Source: Paracoccus sp. (in: a-proteobacteria)
GTDB taxonomy: Bacteria > Pseudomonadota > Alphaproteobacteria > Rhodobacterales > Rhodobacteraceae
DNA: 64,000 bases
NCBI RefSeq assembly: GCF_030604785.1
Contig: NZ_JAUVVF010000012.1
Span: forward strand, 1 to 64,000
Direction: 5' to 3'
Shown piece after piece: positions 34,561 to 43,738 of this stretch. The first letter of the stretch is position 1, and the number at the start of each line of letters is the position of its first letter. The notes beneath the pieces were generated by a model. It saw nothing but the letters and a program-made list of their open reading frames with translations, did no database searches and had not been told where the DNA came from. Both the position numbers and the translations under genes were made by a program.

Positions 34561-37354
34561 GTCGCATCTCCTTGTCGCGGCCCGGCTCCGGGGCCGGCAG
34601 GCGGCGGCGCTGCAGCCAGATCACGACGCCCAGCAGCAGGAAGGCAGGGATATAGGCCCAATAGCGCGAGGGCGCCTCGACCGGGGCCTCGACCGTCAGG
34701 ATGGTCTGATCCCAGTCCAGCCCCGCCGATTGCGCCGGGCTGCCAAAGGCCACGTTGTCGATCATCAGCCGGTCGCCGTCCTGGATCAGGTCGATCCCGG
34801 CGGCTTCCAGCCTCTCCTCGCCGGTCTCTCCGGCGGGGACGGGCAGGATCGCCACGAACTCGACAGGGCTTCCGATATCGTTCAGCCCCGCGATCCGCAG
34901 GCGCAGCCCGTCGCCGGGCGCGCTGTCCTCGAGCGCCTGCACGAATTCGGTGCCGGGCCGTTCCTCGAAGGGCGGATAGACGTAGCTCCAGAAGAAGCCC
35001 GGACGGAAGATCGTGAAGGCGATCAACAGCAGCAGCGCCGATTCCCAGATCCGGTTGCGCACAAGGAACCAGCCCTGCGTCGCGGCGGCAAAGAGCAGCA
35101 TCGCGATGGTCGCCGTGACGAAGACGAAAATGCCCATGATCCATCCGACATCGATCAGCAGAAGGTCGGTGTTGAAGATGAACAGGAACGGCAGCGCCGC
35201 GGTGCGCAGGCTGTAGAAGAACGCCACGACCCCGGTGCGGATCGGATCGCCGCCCGACACCGCCGCCGCCGCGAACGAGGCCAGACCGACAGGCGGCGTC
35301 ACGTCCGCCATGATGCCGAAGTAGAACACGAACAGATGCACCGCGATCAGCGGCACGATCAGCCCGTTCTGCTGGCCAAGCGTCACGATCACCGGCGCCA
35401 GCAGCGCCGAGACGACGATGTAGTTCGCCGTGGTCGGCAGGCCCATCCCCAGGATCAGGGACAGCACGGCCGTCAGAAGCAGGATCAGCATCAGGTTGCC
35501 GCCCGACAGCAGCTCGACCACATCGGCCAGCGCGGCGCCGACGCCGGTCTGGCTGACGACGCCCACAATGATGCCCGCCGTCGCGGTGGCGATGCCGATG
35601 CCGATCATGTTCCGCGCGCCCGAGATCAGCCCGTCCACCAGTTCGTCAAAGCCCTGGCGGATGCGGGCCGGCACGGCGCTTTCGCCGCGCAGAACCGCCA
35701 TCAGCGGGCGCTGCGTCAACAGGATGAAGATCATGAAGGCCGTCGCCCAGAAGGCCGACAGGCCCGGCGACAGGCGGTCCACCATCAGCGACCAGACCAG
35801 CACGACGACCGGCAGGATGTAGTGCAGCCCCGACCGCACCGTCGGCCCCGGCAAGGGCAGCGCGGTGACGGGCGCGTTCGGATCGTCCAGTTCCAGCGGC
35901 TTCTCGCGCGAGGCGATCCACATCAGCCCGACATAGGCCGCCGTCAGCAGGCCGAAGATGACATAGCCCGCATTGGCGCCAAAGACCGGCCTGATCCAGC
36001 CCATCGTGTAATAGACGACCAGCGACAGCGCGCAGATGCCGGCGATGATGAAGGCCGCGACCAGCAGGCGACGCAGGATCGGAGGCGGCTCATAGGCGCG
36101 CGGCAGGCCCTTCATCCCGGCCTTCATCGCCTCCAGATGGACGATGTAGACCAGCGCGATGTAGCTGATCGTGGCGGGCAGGAAGGCGTGCTTGACGACC
36201 TCGAAATAGGGGATGCCGACATATTCGACCATCAGGAAGGCGGCCGCGCCCATGACGGGCGGCATGATCTGGCCGTTGACCGAGGATGCGACCTCGACCG
36301 CGCCGGCCTTTTCGGGCGAGAAGCCCACGCGCTTCATCAGGGGGATGGTGAAGGTGCCGGTCGTCACCACGTTGGCGATGCTGGACCCGGAAATCAGGCC
36401 CGTCATGCCGCTGCTGACCACCGCCGCCTTGGCCGGGCCGCCGCGCAGGTGCCCCATCAGCGAAAAGGCGACCTGGATGAAGTAGTTCCCGGCCCCCGCC
36501 TTGTCCAGAAGCGCGCCGAACAGCACGAACAGAAAGACGAAGCTGGTCGAGACGCCAAGCGCGATGCCAAAGACGCCCTCGGTCGTGACCCATTGGTGAT
36601 TGGCAACCTCGGACAGCGAATTGCCCCGATGCGCGATGATCGAGGGCATGTAGGGCCCGAGGAAGGTATAGACCAGAAACACCGTCGCAACGATCATCAG
36701 CGCAGGGCCAAGGCTGCGGCGCGCGGCCTCGAGCAGCAGCATGATGCCGATGACGGCGACAAGCAGGTCGGTCTGGATCGGAGCGCCGACACGGCGGCCC
36801 AACGCGTCGCTGTAGACAAAGACGTAAAGCGCAGCCCCCGCCGCGACCAGCGCCAGCGCCCATTCCCAGACCGGCACCCGGTTCTTTGGGCTGCCCAGCA
36901 GGATCGCCGCGATGACGCCCGCCCCGGTCAGCCCGATCCACCACGCCGGAAAGCTGGCAGGCGCGCCATAGATGAACAGCCCCGACAGCACGATCGGTGC
37001 CAGGATGCCCAGCCCAAGCTGGATGGGCGAACGCTCGGCCGGATAGGCCATGAAGGCCAGGAACAGCGCAAAGGCCAGATGCACCGCACGGGCATCGGTC
37101 GCGCTGATGATGCCGAAATTCAGCATGAAGGGCAGCGGAGAGGCGATCCACAGCTGGAACAGCGACCAGCACAGCGCCACGCCCAGGATCAGCTTGCCGA
37201 CCAGTCCGGGCGGCGTGCGCGCGCCCGTATCGCTGGAGGCGACCAGCTCGTCCAGCTCGTCCTGGCTCAGCGCGCCGCGACCCGCGGCCCCTGTCTCGAC
37301 GGCGGCGGCCTGTTGCTGGCGCGTCTCCTCGTCCCTGCTGTCCCTGTCACTCAT
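34553..37354 (-). CDS. TRAP transporter fused permease (4TM-12TM, TAXI type)
   Basis: The 933-residue membrane protein joins the small (DctQ-like, four helices, about residues 35-200) and large (DctM-like, about 200-750) TRAP permease subunits, followed by a long C-terminal part with two helices and a PDZ-like periplasmic segment (about 790-890; FGSPAQSAGLDWDQTIL). Conserved DctM motifs include GMTGLISGSSIANVVTTG and MGLPTTANYIV. It moves its substrate with sodium. The ATG at 37354 follows GGGGGGCC. Its binding protein is coded 81 bases upstream, and UspA downstream. Confidence 0.92.
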   Translation of the reverse strand: MSDRDSRDEETRQQQAAAVETGAAGRGALSQDELDELVASSDTGARTPPGLVGKLILGVALCWSLFQLWIASPLPFMLNFGIISATDARAVHLAFALFLAFMAYPAERSPIQLGLGILAPIVLSGLFIYGAPASFPAWWIGLTGAGVIAAILLGSPKNRVPVWEWALALVAAGAALYVFVYSDALGRRVGAPIQTDLLVAVIGIMLLLEAARRSLGPALMIVATVFLVYTFLGPYMPSIIAHRGNSLSEVANHQWVTTEGVFGIALGVSTSFVFLFVLFGALLDKAGAGNYFIQVAFSLMGHLRGGPAKAAVVSSGMTGLISGSSIANVVTTGTFTIPLMKRVGFSPEKAGAVEVASSVNGQIMPPVMGAAAFLMVEYVGIPYFEVVKHAFLPATISYIALVYIVHLEAMKAGMKGLPRAYEPPPILRRLLVAAFIIAGICALSLVVYYTMGWIRPVFGANAGYVIFGLLTAAYVGLMWIASREKPLELDDPNAPVTALPLPGPTVRSGLHYILPVVVLVWSLMVDRLSPGLSAFWATAFMIFILLTQRPLMAVLRGESAVPARIRQGFDELVDGLISGARNMIGIGIATATAGIIVGVVSQTGVGAALADVVELLSGGNLMLILLLTAVLSLILGMGLPTTANYIVVSALLAPVIVTLGQQNGLIVPLIAVHLFVFYFGIMADVTPPVGLASFAAAAVSGGDPIRTGVVAFFYSLRTAALPFLFIFNTDLLLIDVGWIMGIFVFVTATIAMLLFAAATQGWFLVRNRIWESALLLLIAFTIFRPGFFWSYVYPPFEERPGTEFVQALEDSAPGDGLRLRIAGLNDIGSPVEFVAILPVPAGETGEERLEAAGIDLIQDGDRLMIDNVAFGSPAQSAGLDWDQTILTVEAPVEAPSRYWAYIPAFLLLGVVIWLQRRRLPAPEPGRDKEMRHA

Positions 37355-37401
37355 CACGGCCCCCCGGCGATGCGTTGGTCATTCTTGTTCTGTGGCAGAA
37401 A

Positions 37402-37422
37402 GGGCGGCCCGCAAGGCCGCCC
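37402..37422. other. Hairpin between TRAP binding protein and permease genes
   Basis: GGGCGGCC-CGCAA-GGCCGCCC, a perfect 8-bp stem 13 bases after the binding-protein stop. No T tract follows, so it may stabilise the upstream message and favour the binding protein over the permease. Confidence 0.55.
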
Positions 37423-37435
37423 CGTCCGGGGCGGA

Positions 37436-38401
37436 TCAGTCGATCCAGCCACGCTCGCGGTAATAGCGGGCGGCGCCGTCATGCAGCGGCGCGCTGAGGC
37501 CTTCCGAGATCATCGTCTCGGGCTCCAGCGTCTCGAATGCCGGGTGCAGTTGCTTGAAGCGGTCGAAATTCTCGAAGACCGCGCGCACGACCTGATAGAC
37601 CGTCTCCTCGGGGACATCGGCCGAGGTCACGAAGGTCGCCAGAACGCCGAAGGTCTCGGTATCCTCGTCATTGCCCGCATACATGCCGCCGGGGATCGTG
37701 ACCTTGGCGTAGAAGGGGTTCTCCTCGACAAGACGGTCGATGGCCTCGCCCGCAACCGTCACCAGGCGCGCGTCAACGGTCGAGGTCGCCTCCTGGATCG
37801 AGCCGTTCGGATGGCCGACCGTGTAGCTGATCGCATCGACCTGGTTGTCGCCAAGCGCCGCCGACTGCTCGGCCGGGCGCAATTCGGATGCCAGCGCGAA
37901 GTCGGACATGGACATGCCCTTGGCGTCCAGCACGATCTCGAATGTCCCGCGCGAGCCGGAACCGGGGTTGCCGACGTTCACGCGCTTGCCCGCCAGTTCC
38001 TCGAAGGTGGTCACGCCGCTATCGGCGCGGGCGACGACGGTGAAGGGTTCGGGATGCACCCCGAAGACCGCGCGCAGTTCGGGGAAGGCGTCGCCCTCGT
38101 AGTCCGAGCTGCCGTTATAGGCGTGGAACTGCCAGTCCGACTGGGCAACGCCCATCGTCATGTCGCCCGCCTTGATGGCGTTGATGTTGGCGATCGAGCC
38201 GCCGGTCGAAGGCGCGGTGCAGCGCAGCCCGTGTTCCGAGGTCTCGCGGTTCACAAGCCGGCAGATCGACTGCCCCACCACGTAATAGACACCGGTCTGG
38301 CCGCCGGTGCCGATCGTGATGAACTGCTCCTGCTGGGCCAGCACCGGCCCCGAGGCCAGGACCCGCGCGCTGCCCAGAAGGGCGGATTTCATGAGGCTCA
38401 T
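37436..38401 (-). CDS. TAXI-family TRAP transporter solute-binding protein
   Basis: The 321-residue product has a signal peptide (cleavage near VLAQ-QEQ) and the TAXI-type core: FITIGTGGQTGVYYVVGQSICRLVN, TGGSIANINAIKAGDMTMGVAQSDW, and ELAGKRVNVGNPGSGSRGT. TAXI proteins bind substrates such as glutamate or other acids and feed the fused permease. MSLMKSA start at 38401 follows GGGAGAAG. A second ATG at 38392 is possible. Substrate unknown. Confidence 0.93.
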   Translation of the reverse strand: MSLMKSALLGSARVLASGPVLAQQEQFITIGTGGQTGVYYVVGQSICRLVNRETSEHGLRCTAPSTGGSIANINAIKAGDMTMGVAQSDWQFHAYNGSSDYEGDAFPELRAVFGVHPEPFTVVARADSGVTTFEELAGKRVNVGNPGSGSRGTFEIVLDAKGMSMSDFALASELRPAEQSAALGDNQVDAISYTVGHPNGSIQEATSTVDARLVTVAGEAIDRLVEENPFYAKVTIPGGMYAGNDEDTETFGVLATFVTSADVPEETVYQVVRAVFENFDRFKQLHPAFETLEPETMISEGLSAPLHDGAARYYRERGWID

Positions 38402-38489
38402 TCGGCTTCTCCCTTGTCTTGTCTGTCGCCTTGGATGCGCGGGAATTCGCGCAGGGGGCGCGTCGCCGCTGCGTGATCCACGCTCGTCA

Positions 38490-38509
38490 TCCCCACGGTC
38501 CCGTGGGGA
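38490..38509. other. Perfect 9-bp inverted repeat
   Basis: TCCCCACGG-TC-CCGTGGGGA lies between the uracil-DNA glycosylase stop (38572) and the TRAP binding-protein start (38401). It could be the glycosylase terminator (no T tract) or an operator for the TRAP genes about 90 bases upstream of their start. Confidence 0.5.
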
Positions 38510-38571
38510 CAAGTCGTTATCCATACCGCCGGTTCCCGCCATTCACCAGTCTTTGCACGAATTTTGTGCGC

Positions 38572-39189
38572 TCAAACAGGCTGGAGAGCGGCGGCGACGG
38601 CCTTCTTGAGCTCGGGCAGCAGCATCGCCTCGAACCAGGGATTGCGTCGCAGCCAGCCGGTATTGCGCCAGCTGGGATGCGGCAGGGGAAAGATGGCGGG
38701 CGCGTGACTGTGCCAATCGGCGACGGTCTGGGTGACATTGCGCCGGCCCAGATGCCAGGCCTGCGCGTGTCCGCCCACCAGGAGCGTCAGGCGCGGCTTC
38801 AGCAGATCCATGACCGGCTGGCGCCAGGTGGCCGCGCAAAGCGGCGGCGGCGGCAGGTCGGCCCCGCGCGCGTCGTAGCCCGGAAAGCAGAAGGCCATTG
38901 GCACGATCGCCACCCGGTCGCGGTCATAGAAGGTCTGGGCATCGACGCCCATCCAGTCGCGCAGCCGGTCGCCCGAACGGTCGGTGAAGGGCCGCCCGCT
39001 GTCATGCACCCGCGCGCCCGGCGCCTGCCCCACGATCAGCACCCGCGCCAAAGGGCGGAACCAGGCGACCGGCCGGGGCGCGTGGCGCGTCGCGGTCGCG
39101 GCGAAACGCTCGGCACACAGCCGGCACTGGCGGATGTCGGCGACCAGCGGATGGTCGGGCGGATCGTCTGGGGGAGGATGCGAGGGCAT
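38572..39189 (-). CDS. Uracil-DNA glycosylase superfamily, Fe-S type
   Basis: The 205-residue product has motif A as LIVGQAPGARVHDSGRPF and a C-terminal PHPSWRN, typical of family 4/5 uracil-DNA glycosylases, and four cysteines positioned as Fe-S ligands (C22 and C25 in CRLC, then FCFPG and PLCAATW). These proteins remove uracil or other damaged bases from DNA. It is divergent from the capsule export genes. No companion repair genes are adjacent. Confidence 0.82.
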   Translation of the reverse strand: MPSHPPPDDPPDHPLVADIRQCRLCAERFAATATRHAPRPVAWFRPLARVLIVGQAPGARVHDSGRPFTDRSGDRLRDWMGVDAQTFYDRDRVAIVPMAFCFPGYDARGADLPPPPLCAATWRQPVMDLLKPRLTLLVGGHAQAWHLGRRNVTQTVADWHSHAPAIFPLPHPSWRNTGWLRRNPWFEAMLLPELKKAVAAALQPV

Positions 39190-39361
39190 CGCCCCGATCT
39201 AGCGACGAATTGCGTGAAAGAAAGGCGCGTTCTTCACTTTTCGTCAGTCTTTTGCGGCCATGCTGGACAGGATGCGGGCCGCAGCCTATGGTCCGCCCTG
39301 TCCGGCCGAGGCTACCGGCATGGCATACCTCGCGCAGATGTTTAGGTGGTCAGTCATCGCC

Positions 39362-40015
39362 ATGCTCGAATTCGATAACGTTTCCAAGGCCTTCTGGACG
39401 GGGAAACAGCACAAGATCATTCTGGACCGTGCGTCCTTCCGCATCGAGCTTGGCAATTCGCTCGGAATCCTGGCACCGAACGGTGCCGGAAAGACCACGA
39501 TCATCAACATGATGTGCGGCCTTGAGAAGCCCGACGAGGGCAAGATCCGCCGCGACTGCCGGATCTCGTTTCCGCTTGGCTTCATGGGCGGGCTGGTCAC
39601 CAAGCATACCGGAAACGAGAATGCGCGCTACATCGCCCGGATCTACGGGCTGGACCCCGATTACGTCGCCGCCTTCACCCGCTGGCTGACCGATATCGAA
39701 GAATATTTCGACATGCCGGTCGGCACCTATTCCAGCGGCATGCGCCAGCGCTTCAACTTCGCGCTGCTTCTGGCGCTGGATTTCGACATCTACCTCATCG
39801 ACGAAGGCATGCCCCAGACCACCGACGCCGAATTCAACCGCAAGGCCGGAAAGGTGCTTTACGAGCGGTTGCAGACCTCGACGACCGTGATCGTGTCGCA
39901 CCAGGCTTCGACGCTGGAGAAATTCTGCAACAGCGCCGCCATCCTGCGCGATGGGCGGCTCTACATGTTCGAGACCCTTGACGAGGCCAGACAATATTAT
40001 GACTACACCTCCTAA
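39362..40015 (+). CDS. Capsule polysaccharide export ATPase, KpsT-like
   Basis: The 217-residue product is an ABC ATPase of the capsule group: Walker A APNGAGKTT, signature YSSGMRQRFNF, Walker B YLIDEGMP, and the KpsT features FPLGFMGGLVTKHTGNEN and SHQASTLEKFC. It would drive group 2-type capsular polysaccharide through an inner membrane KpsM permease, which is not in the window. The ATG at 39362 is chosen by similarity; the ORF is open to 39260. Its end overlaps the next gene by 17 bases. Confidence 0.88.
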   Translation: MLEFDNVSKAFWTGKQHKIILDRASFRIELGNSLGILAPNGAGKTTIINMMCGLEKPDEGKIRRDCRISFPLGFMGGLVTKHTGNENARYIARIYGLDPDYVAAFTRWLTDIEEYFDMPVGTYSSGMRQRFNFALLLALDFDIYLIDEGMPQTTDAEFNRKAGKVLYERLQTSTTVIVSHQASTLEKFCNSAAILRDGRLYMFETLDEARQYYDYTS

Positions 40016-41771
40016 GGCGCGCCGCTATCACGCCTCGGCCTCGGAAGCGGTCGCGCCCGATGAGCAGGCAGCCGCCGCCGTCCGGCCCGCCGCAGGCGAT
40101 CCCGGCCCCGTCCGGATCGAGGTCACGCGCCGCCAGCAGGCCGCCCCCCAGGGCGATGCCGACAGCGACGGGGCCGACATGATGGCGCGGCTCAGCGGCA
40201 CCGGGCCCGTCGATGACGGCTTCGGCAGCCTGAACGCCGACCGAAACCGCGCCGAGGATCAGCCGGCCAAGGATGCCGATCTCGAGGCGAAGCTGGCCGC
40301 GATCCGCGCAGAGAACCTGTCCGAGCGCAACCTGCGCATCGCCCGCCGCATCGCCGCCCTGCACCAGATCCCGGTCTCGTCCGACGAAGAGGCGATCCTG
40401 CGCCTGCGCGAGCGCGGTATCGACCCGTCGCAGCGCGCCACGATCGGCAAGGTCCTGTCCGGGGAAGGCGCCGCCACTCCCGACAAGACACCGGGCAACG
40501 CGCCCAAGGGCCCGCGCAACGCGAAGTCGCTCGTGCCCGTTGGCAAGCCTAGGGGCGCCCTGACTGCCGATGGCGAGGGCGTCGCGATGCCTCTGCCTTC
40601 GCGCGAAGCACTGACCGAGGAAAAAAGGGCCGCGGAAATCTATCGCATACAGCGCGATCTGGCACGCCGTCGCCGCAAGCGGATGCTGATGTTGGCAATG
40701 CGCCTTCTGGTCTTCGTCTTTCTGCCGACTGCAGCGGTCAGCTGGTATTACACGATGATCGCCAGCCCCCTCTACGCGACCGTCTCACAATTCCAGATTC
40801 AAAGCGCGGACGGCAATTCCGGCGGCGGAATCGGGGGCCTGCTGGGTGCGGGCGGGATGGCAGCGAATACAGACTCTGTCGGGGTGCAGAGCTACCTGAC
40901 ATCGCGCGAGGCGATGATGCGCCTGAACGAGGAACTGGGCTTCACGCGCGCGTTCCAGGACCCGGCGATGGATGCGATCCGCCGCCTGCCTGAGGATGCC
41001 ACCAACGAGGCAGCCTTCCGCGTCTATCAGAACTCGGTCAAGATCGGCTATGACCCGACCGAAGGCGTCCTGAACATGGAGGTGATCGCGCCGGACCCGG
41101 TGCTCAGCCGCGAGTTTTCTTTGGCGCTGATCCGCTACGCGGAGGAGCAGGTGGACCGGTTCACCGCTCGGCTGCGCGAAGACCAGATGCGCGGCGCCAT
41201 CGAGAATTACGAGGATGCCGAGGCGAAGATGCTTCAGGCGCAGCGCCGCGTGCAGGAATTGCAGGAGCGGCTGGGCGTGCTTGACCCGCAGGCCGAAAGC
41301 TCGGTCGTGATGGGGCAGATCTCGTCGCTGGAAAGTCAGCTGACCAACCGCCAGCTGGAACTGGGGCAGCTTCTCAGCAATCCCAGCCCGGTCCAGAGCC
41401 GCGTGGATGCCGCTCGTGGCGATATCGAACGGCTGCAGCAGCAGATCGCACAGACCCGCCTGCAACTGACCGAAGGCAACGAGATGCGCCGCTCGCTGAC
41501 CGCCATCTCGGGCGAATTGCGCGTGGCCGAGGCCGAACTGGCCACGCGCCAGGAATTGCTCGCCGCCGCCGCCGCTCAGATGGAGACCGCGCGGATCGAG
41601 GCCAACAAGCAGGTCCGCTATCTGTCGCTGTCCGTCGCCCCCGTCGCACCGGACGAGGCGACCTATCCCAAGGCATTCCAGAACTCGATCGTGGCCTTCC
41701 TGCTGTTTGCGGGCATCTATCTGATGCTGTCGCTGACGGCCTCGATCCTGCGCGAACAGGTATCCACATGA
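39999..41771 (+). CDS. Capsule export inner-membrane protein, KpsE-like, with long cytoplasmic N-terminus
   Basis: The 590-residue product has a 225-residue polar N-terminal region (acidic/alanine-rich with an R/E-rich helix at about 97-145), a membrane helix at about 230-251, a periplasmic domain beginning ASPLYATVSQFQIQSADG, a long coiled coil (about 395-545, rich in E, Q, R, L) and a C-terminal helix (about 565-585). KpsE/BexC/CtrB proteins of this design bridge the inner membrane to the outer-membrane exporter. The N-terminal extension is far longer than in E. coli KpsE (382 residues). Overlaps kpsT by 17 bases and kdsA by 4. Confidence 0.85.
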   Translation: MTTPPKARRYHASASEAVAPDEQAAAAVRPAAGDPGPVRIEVTRRQQAAPQGDADSDGADMMARLSGTGPVDDGFGSLNADRNRAEDQPAKDADLEAKLAAIRAENLSERNLRIARRIAALHQIPVSSDEEAILRLRERGIDPSQRATIGKVLSGEGAATPDKTPGNAPKGPRNAKSLVPVGKPRGALTADGEGVAMPLPSREALTEEKRAAEIYRIQRDLARRRRKRMLMLAMRLLVFVFLPTAAVSWYYTMIASPLYATVSQFQIQSADGNSGGGIGGLLGAGGMAANTDSVGVQSYLTSREAMMRLNEELGFTRAFQDPAMDAIRRLPEDATNEAAFRVYQNSVKIGYDPTEGVLNMEVIAPDPVLSREFSLALIRYAEEQVDRFTARLREDQMRGAIENYEDAEAKMLQAQRRVQELQERLGVLDPQAESSVVMGQISSLESQLTNRQLELGQLLSNPSPVQSRVDAARGDIERLQQQIAQTRLQLTEGNEMRRSLTAISGELRVAEAELATRQELLAAAAAQMETARIEANKQVRYLSLSVAPVAPDEATYPKAFQNSIVAFLLFAGIYLMLSLTASILREQVST

Positions 41772-42610
41772 CACAGCACCACCACGTCCAACTGGGTTCG
41801 ATCGCCTGCGGCAACGACCTGCCGCTGGTGGTGATCGCCGGTCCCTGCCAGCTTGAAAGCCGCGACCACGCGCTGATGATCGCAGAGCGGATGGCGCAGG
41901 CTTGCGCGGATGCGGGGGCGGGCTTCGTCTTCAAGGCCAGCTACGACAAGGCGAACCGCACCTCGCTTTCGGGCCGGCGCGGGCTTGGCATCGACGAGGG
42001 GCTGGCGATCCTGTCCGACATCCGGACGCAGATCGGCTGCCCGGTCCTGACCGACGTGCATGACGCCGAACAGGCCATCCGCGCGGCGGAGGCCGTGGAC
42101 ATCATCCAAATCCCCGCCTTCCTGTCGCGTCAGACCGACCTCCTGCTGGCGGCGGGCCGGACCGGCGCGGTCGTCAACATCAAGAAGGGTCAGTTCCTGG
42201 CGCCCTGGGACATGCCCAATGTTGCGGACAAGGTCGCCTCGACCGGCAACCGCAACATCCTGCTGACCGAACGCGGCGCGAGCTTCGGCTACAACACGTT
42301 GGTGGCCGACATGCGCGCTCTGCCGATCATGGCGCGGACGGGCTATCCGGTGATCATGGACGCCACGCATTCGGTGCAGCAGCCCGGCGGCCAGGGCGGC
42401 AGTTCTGGCGGACAGCGCGAATTCGCCCCGGTCATGGCGCGGGCGGCGGTGGCGCTTGGCGTCGCGGGCGTCTTCATCGAAACGCATGAGGATCCCGACC
42501 GCGCACCATCCGACGGACCGAACATGATCCCGCTGGACCGGATGCCGGCGCTGGTCGCCTCGCTGATGCGGTTCGACGCGCTGGCCAAGTCCGACCCGCT
42601 GAGCGTCTAG
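41768..42610 (+). CDS. kdsA: 3-deoxy-8-phosphooctulonate synthase (metal-dependent type)
   Basis: KdsA condenses PEP with arabinose 5-phosphate to Kdo-8-P. The 280-residue product has IAGPCQLESRDHAL, FKASYDKANRTS, the KKGQFLAPWDM loop, and DATHSVQQPGG. The cysteine of IAGPC stands where metal-dependent enzymes (Aquifex) have cysteine and E. coli has asparagine, so this is the metallo form. Its ATG overlaps the kpsE-like stop by 4 bases. Kdo made here could serve both lipid A core and a poly-Kdo capsule anchor. The stop TAG is interlocked with the mscS stop. Confidence 0.95.
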   Translation: MTQHHHVQLGSIACGNDLPLVVIAGPCQLESRDHALMIAERMAQACADAGAGFVFKASYDKANRTSLSGRRGLGIDEGLAILSDIRTQIGCPVLTDVHDAEQAIRAAEAVDIIQIPAFLSRQTDLLLAAGRTGAVVNIKKGQFLAPWDMPNVADKVASTGNRNILLTERGASFGYNTLVADMRALPIMARTGYPVIMDATHSVQQPGGQGGSSGGQREFAPVMARAAVALGVAGVFIETHEDPDRAPSDGPNMIPLDRMPALVASLMRFDALAKSDPLSV

Positions 42611-43644
42611 CTGGCCGCCTGCTCGCGCAGCGTGGCGCGCAGGCGCGGCATGGCCTGCGGCTGGCTGGATTGCAGGTAGTCCAGCAGCCGCTCGCGGATC
42701 TCGCAACGCAGATCGAAGGCGCGGCCCGCATGGGTGGCGCTGGCCAGGATGCGGACCTCGACCACGGTTTCTCGGAAATCCGTCACCTGCAGCGCGAACA
42801 CATCCCCGTTCCAGAGCGGCGAGGCCCGGACGATGCGCTCGGCCTCGGCCCGCAGATCGGGGATCGAGACCTCGTGATCGACATAAAGCAGCACGGTGCC
42901 GATCAGCGTCGCGTCGCTGCGGGTCCAGTTCTCGAAGCTCTGCTCGATGAAATGGTTCAGCGGCACGACCAGCCGCCGCTTGTCCCAGACGCGGACCACC
43001 ACATAAGTGGCCGTGATCTCTTCGACATTCCCCCATTCCCCCTCGACGATCACCGCATCGTCAAGCCGGATGGGCTGGGTGATGGCCAGCTGGATCCCCG
43101 CCAGCAGGTTCCGCAGCACCGGCTGCAGCGCCAGACCGACAACCAGGCCCGCCGCCCCCGCCGAGGCCAGCAGGCTGACCCCGTATTGCCGCACGCCCTC
43201 GACCGTCATCAGCGCCGCGCTGATCCCGATCGCCAGGATCAGCACCGAGCCGACGCGCTGCAGGATGCGGCCCTGCGTGACATGCTTTCGGGCCAGCAGG
43301 TTGTCCTCCACGTCCAGCCGGAAGCGGCGCAGATGCAGCGTCATCCAGATGTCCAGCGCGCGCCGCGCCAGCCATGTCAGCCCGAAGATCAGCGCGATCA
43401 GCAGGATATGCGCGATCAGGCTCTGCCGACCGGGGGTGAGGGGGGCGATGTTCATCGCCGCGACGCCAGCGATCACCATCAGAAGCCATTGCACCGGCCC
43501 CCGCGCCCGACGCAACAAGGTCGCCCAGAATTCGTCCACCCGCCCGAGCGCGCGCAACCCCAGCCGGAACACCAGATAGCAGGCCGCCCAAGAGACCACC
43601 TGTGCAAGAAGAAAGATCGCCGTCGTTTCAAGCCATTGAGGCAT
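42607..43644 (-). CDS. Small-conductance mechanosensitive channel family protein
   Basis: The 345-residue product has four to five membrane helices and the MscS pore pattern: [52 protein letters not shown] and VVPLNHFIEQSFENWTRSD. It would release solutes on osmotic downshock. The upper N-terminal helices make it larger than E. coli MscS (286 residues). It converges with kdsA; both use the same CTAG for their TAG stops. Confidence 0.92.
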   Translation of the reverse strand: MPQWLETTAIFLLAQVVSWAACYLVFRLGLRALGRVDEFWATLLRRARGPVQWLLMVIAGVAAMNIAPLTPGRQSLIAHILLIALIFGLTWLARRALDIWMTLHLRRFRLDVEDNLLARKHVTQGRILQRVGSVLILAIGISAALMTVEGVRQYGVSLLASAGAAGLVVGLALQPVLRNLLAGIQLAITQPIRLDDAVIVEGEWGNVEEITATYVVVRVWDKRRLVVPLNHFIEQSFENWTRSDATLIGTVLLYVDHEVSIPDLRAEAERIVRASPLWNGDVFALQVTDFRETVVEVRILASATHAGRAFDLRCEIRERLLDYLQSSQPQAMPRLRATLREQAAS

Positions 43645-43738
43645 GGTCCCTCGATTTCGCTGCCAGCCCGTCCTCAGCCGAACACGCGCGGGGCGCCGGA
43701 TGTTCCCCTGCCCAGGCTCCGCCGGCAGGGATCGGCCC

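Noticed and set aside
34535..38476. A 1313-codon open frame on the plus strand opposite the TRAP genes
   Set aside because: It is an antisense shadow of the GC-rich TRAP permease and binding-protein genes; its translation is low-complexity (R, D, H, Q-rich) with no family pattern.
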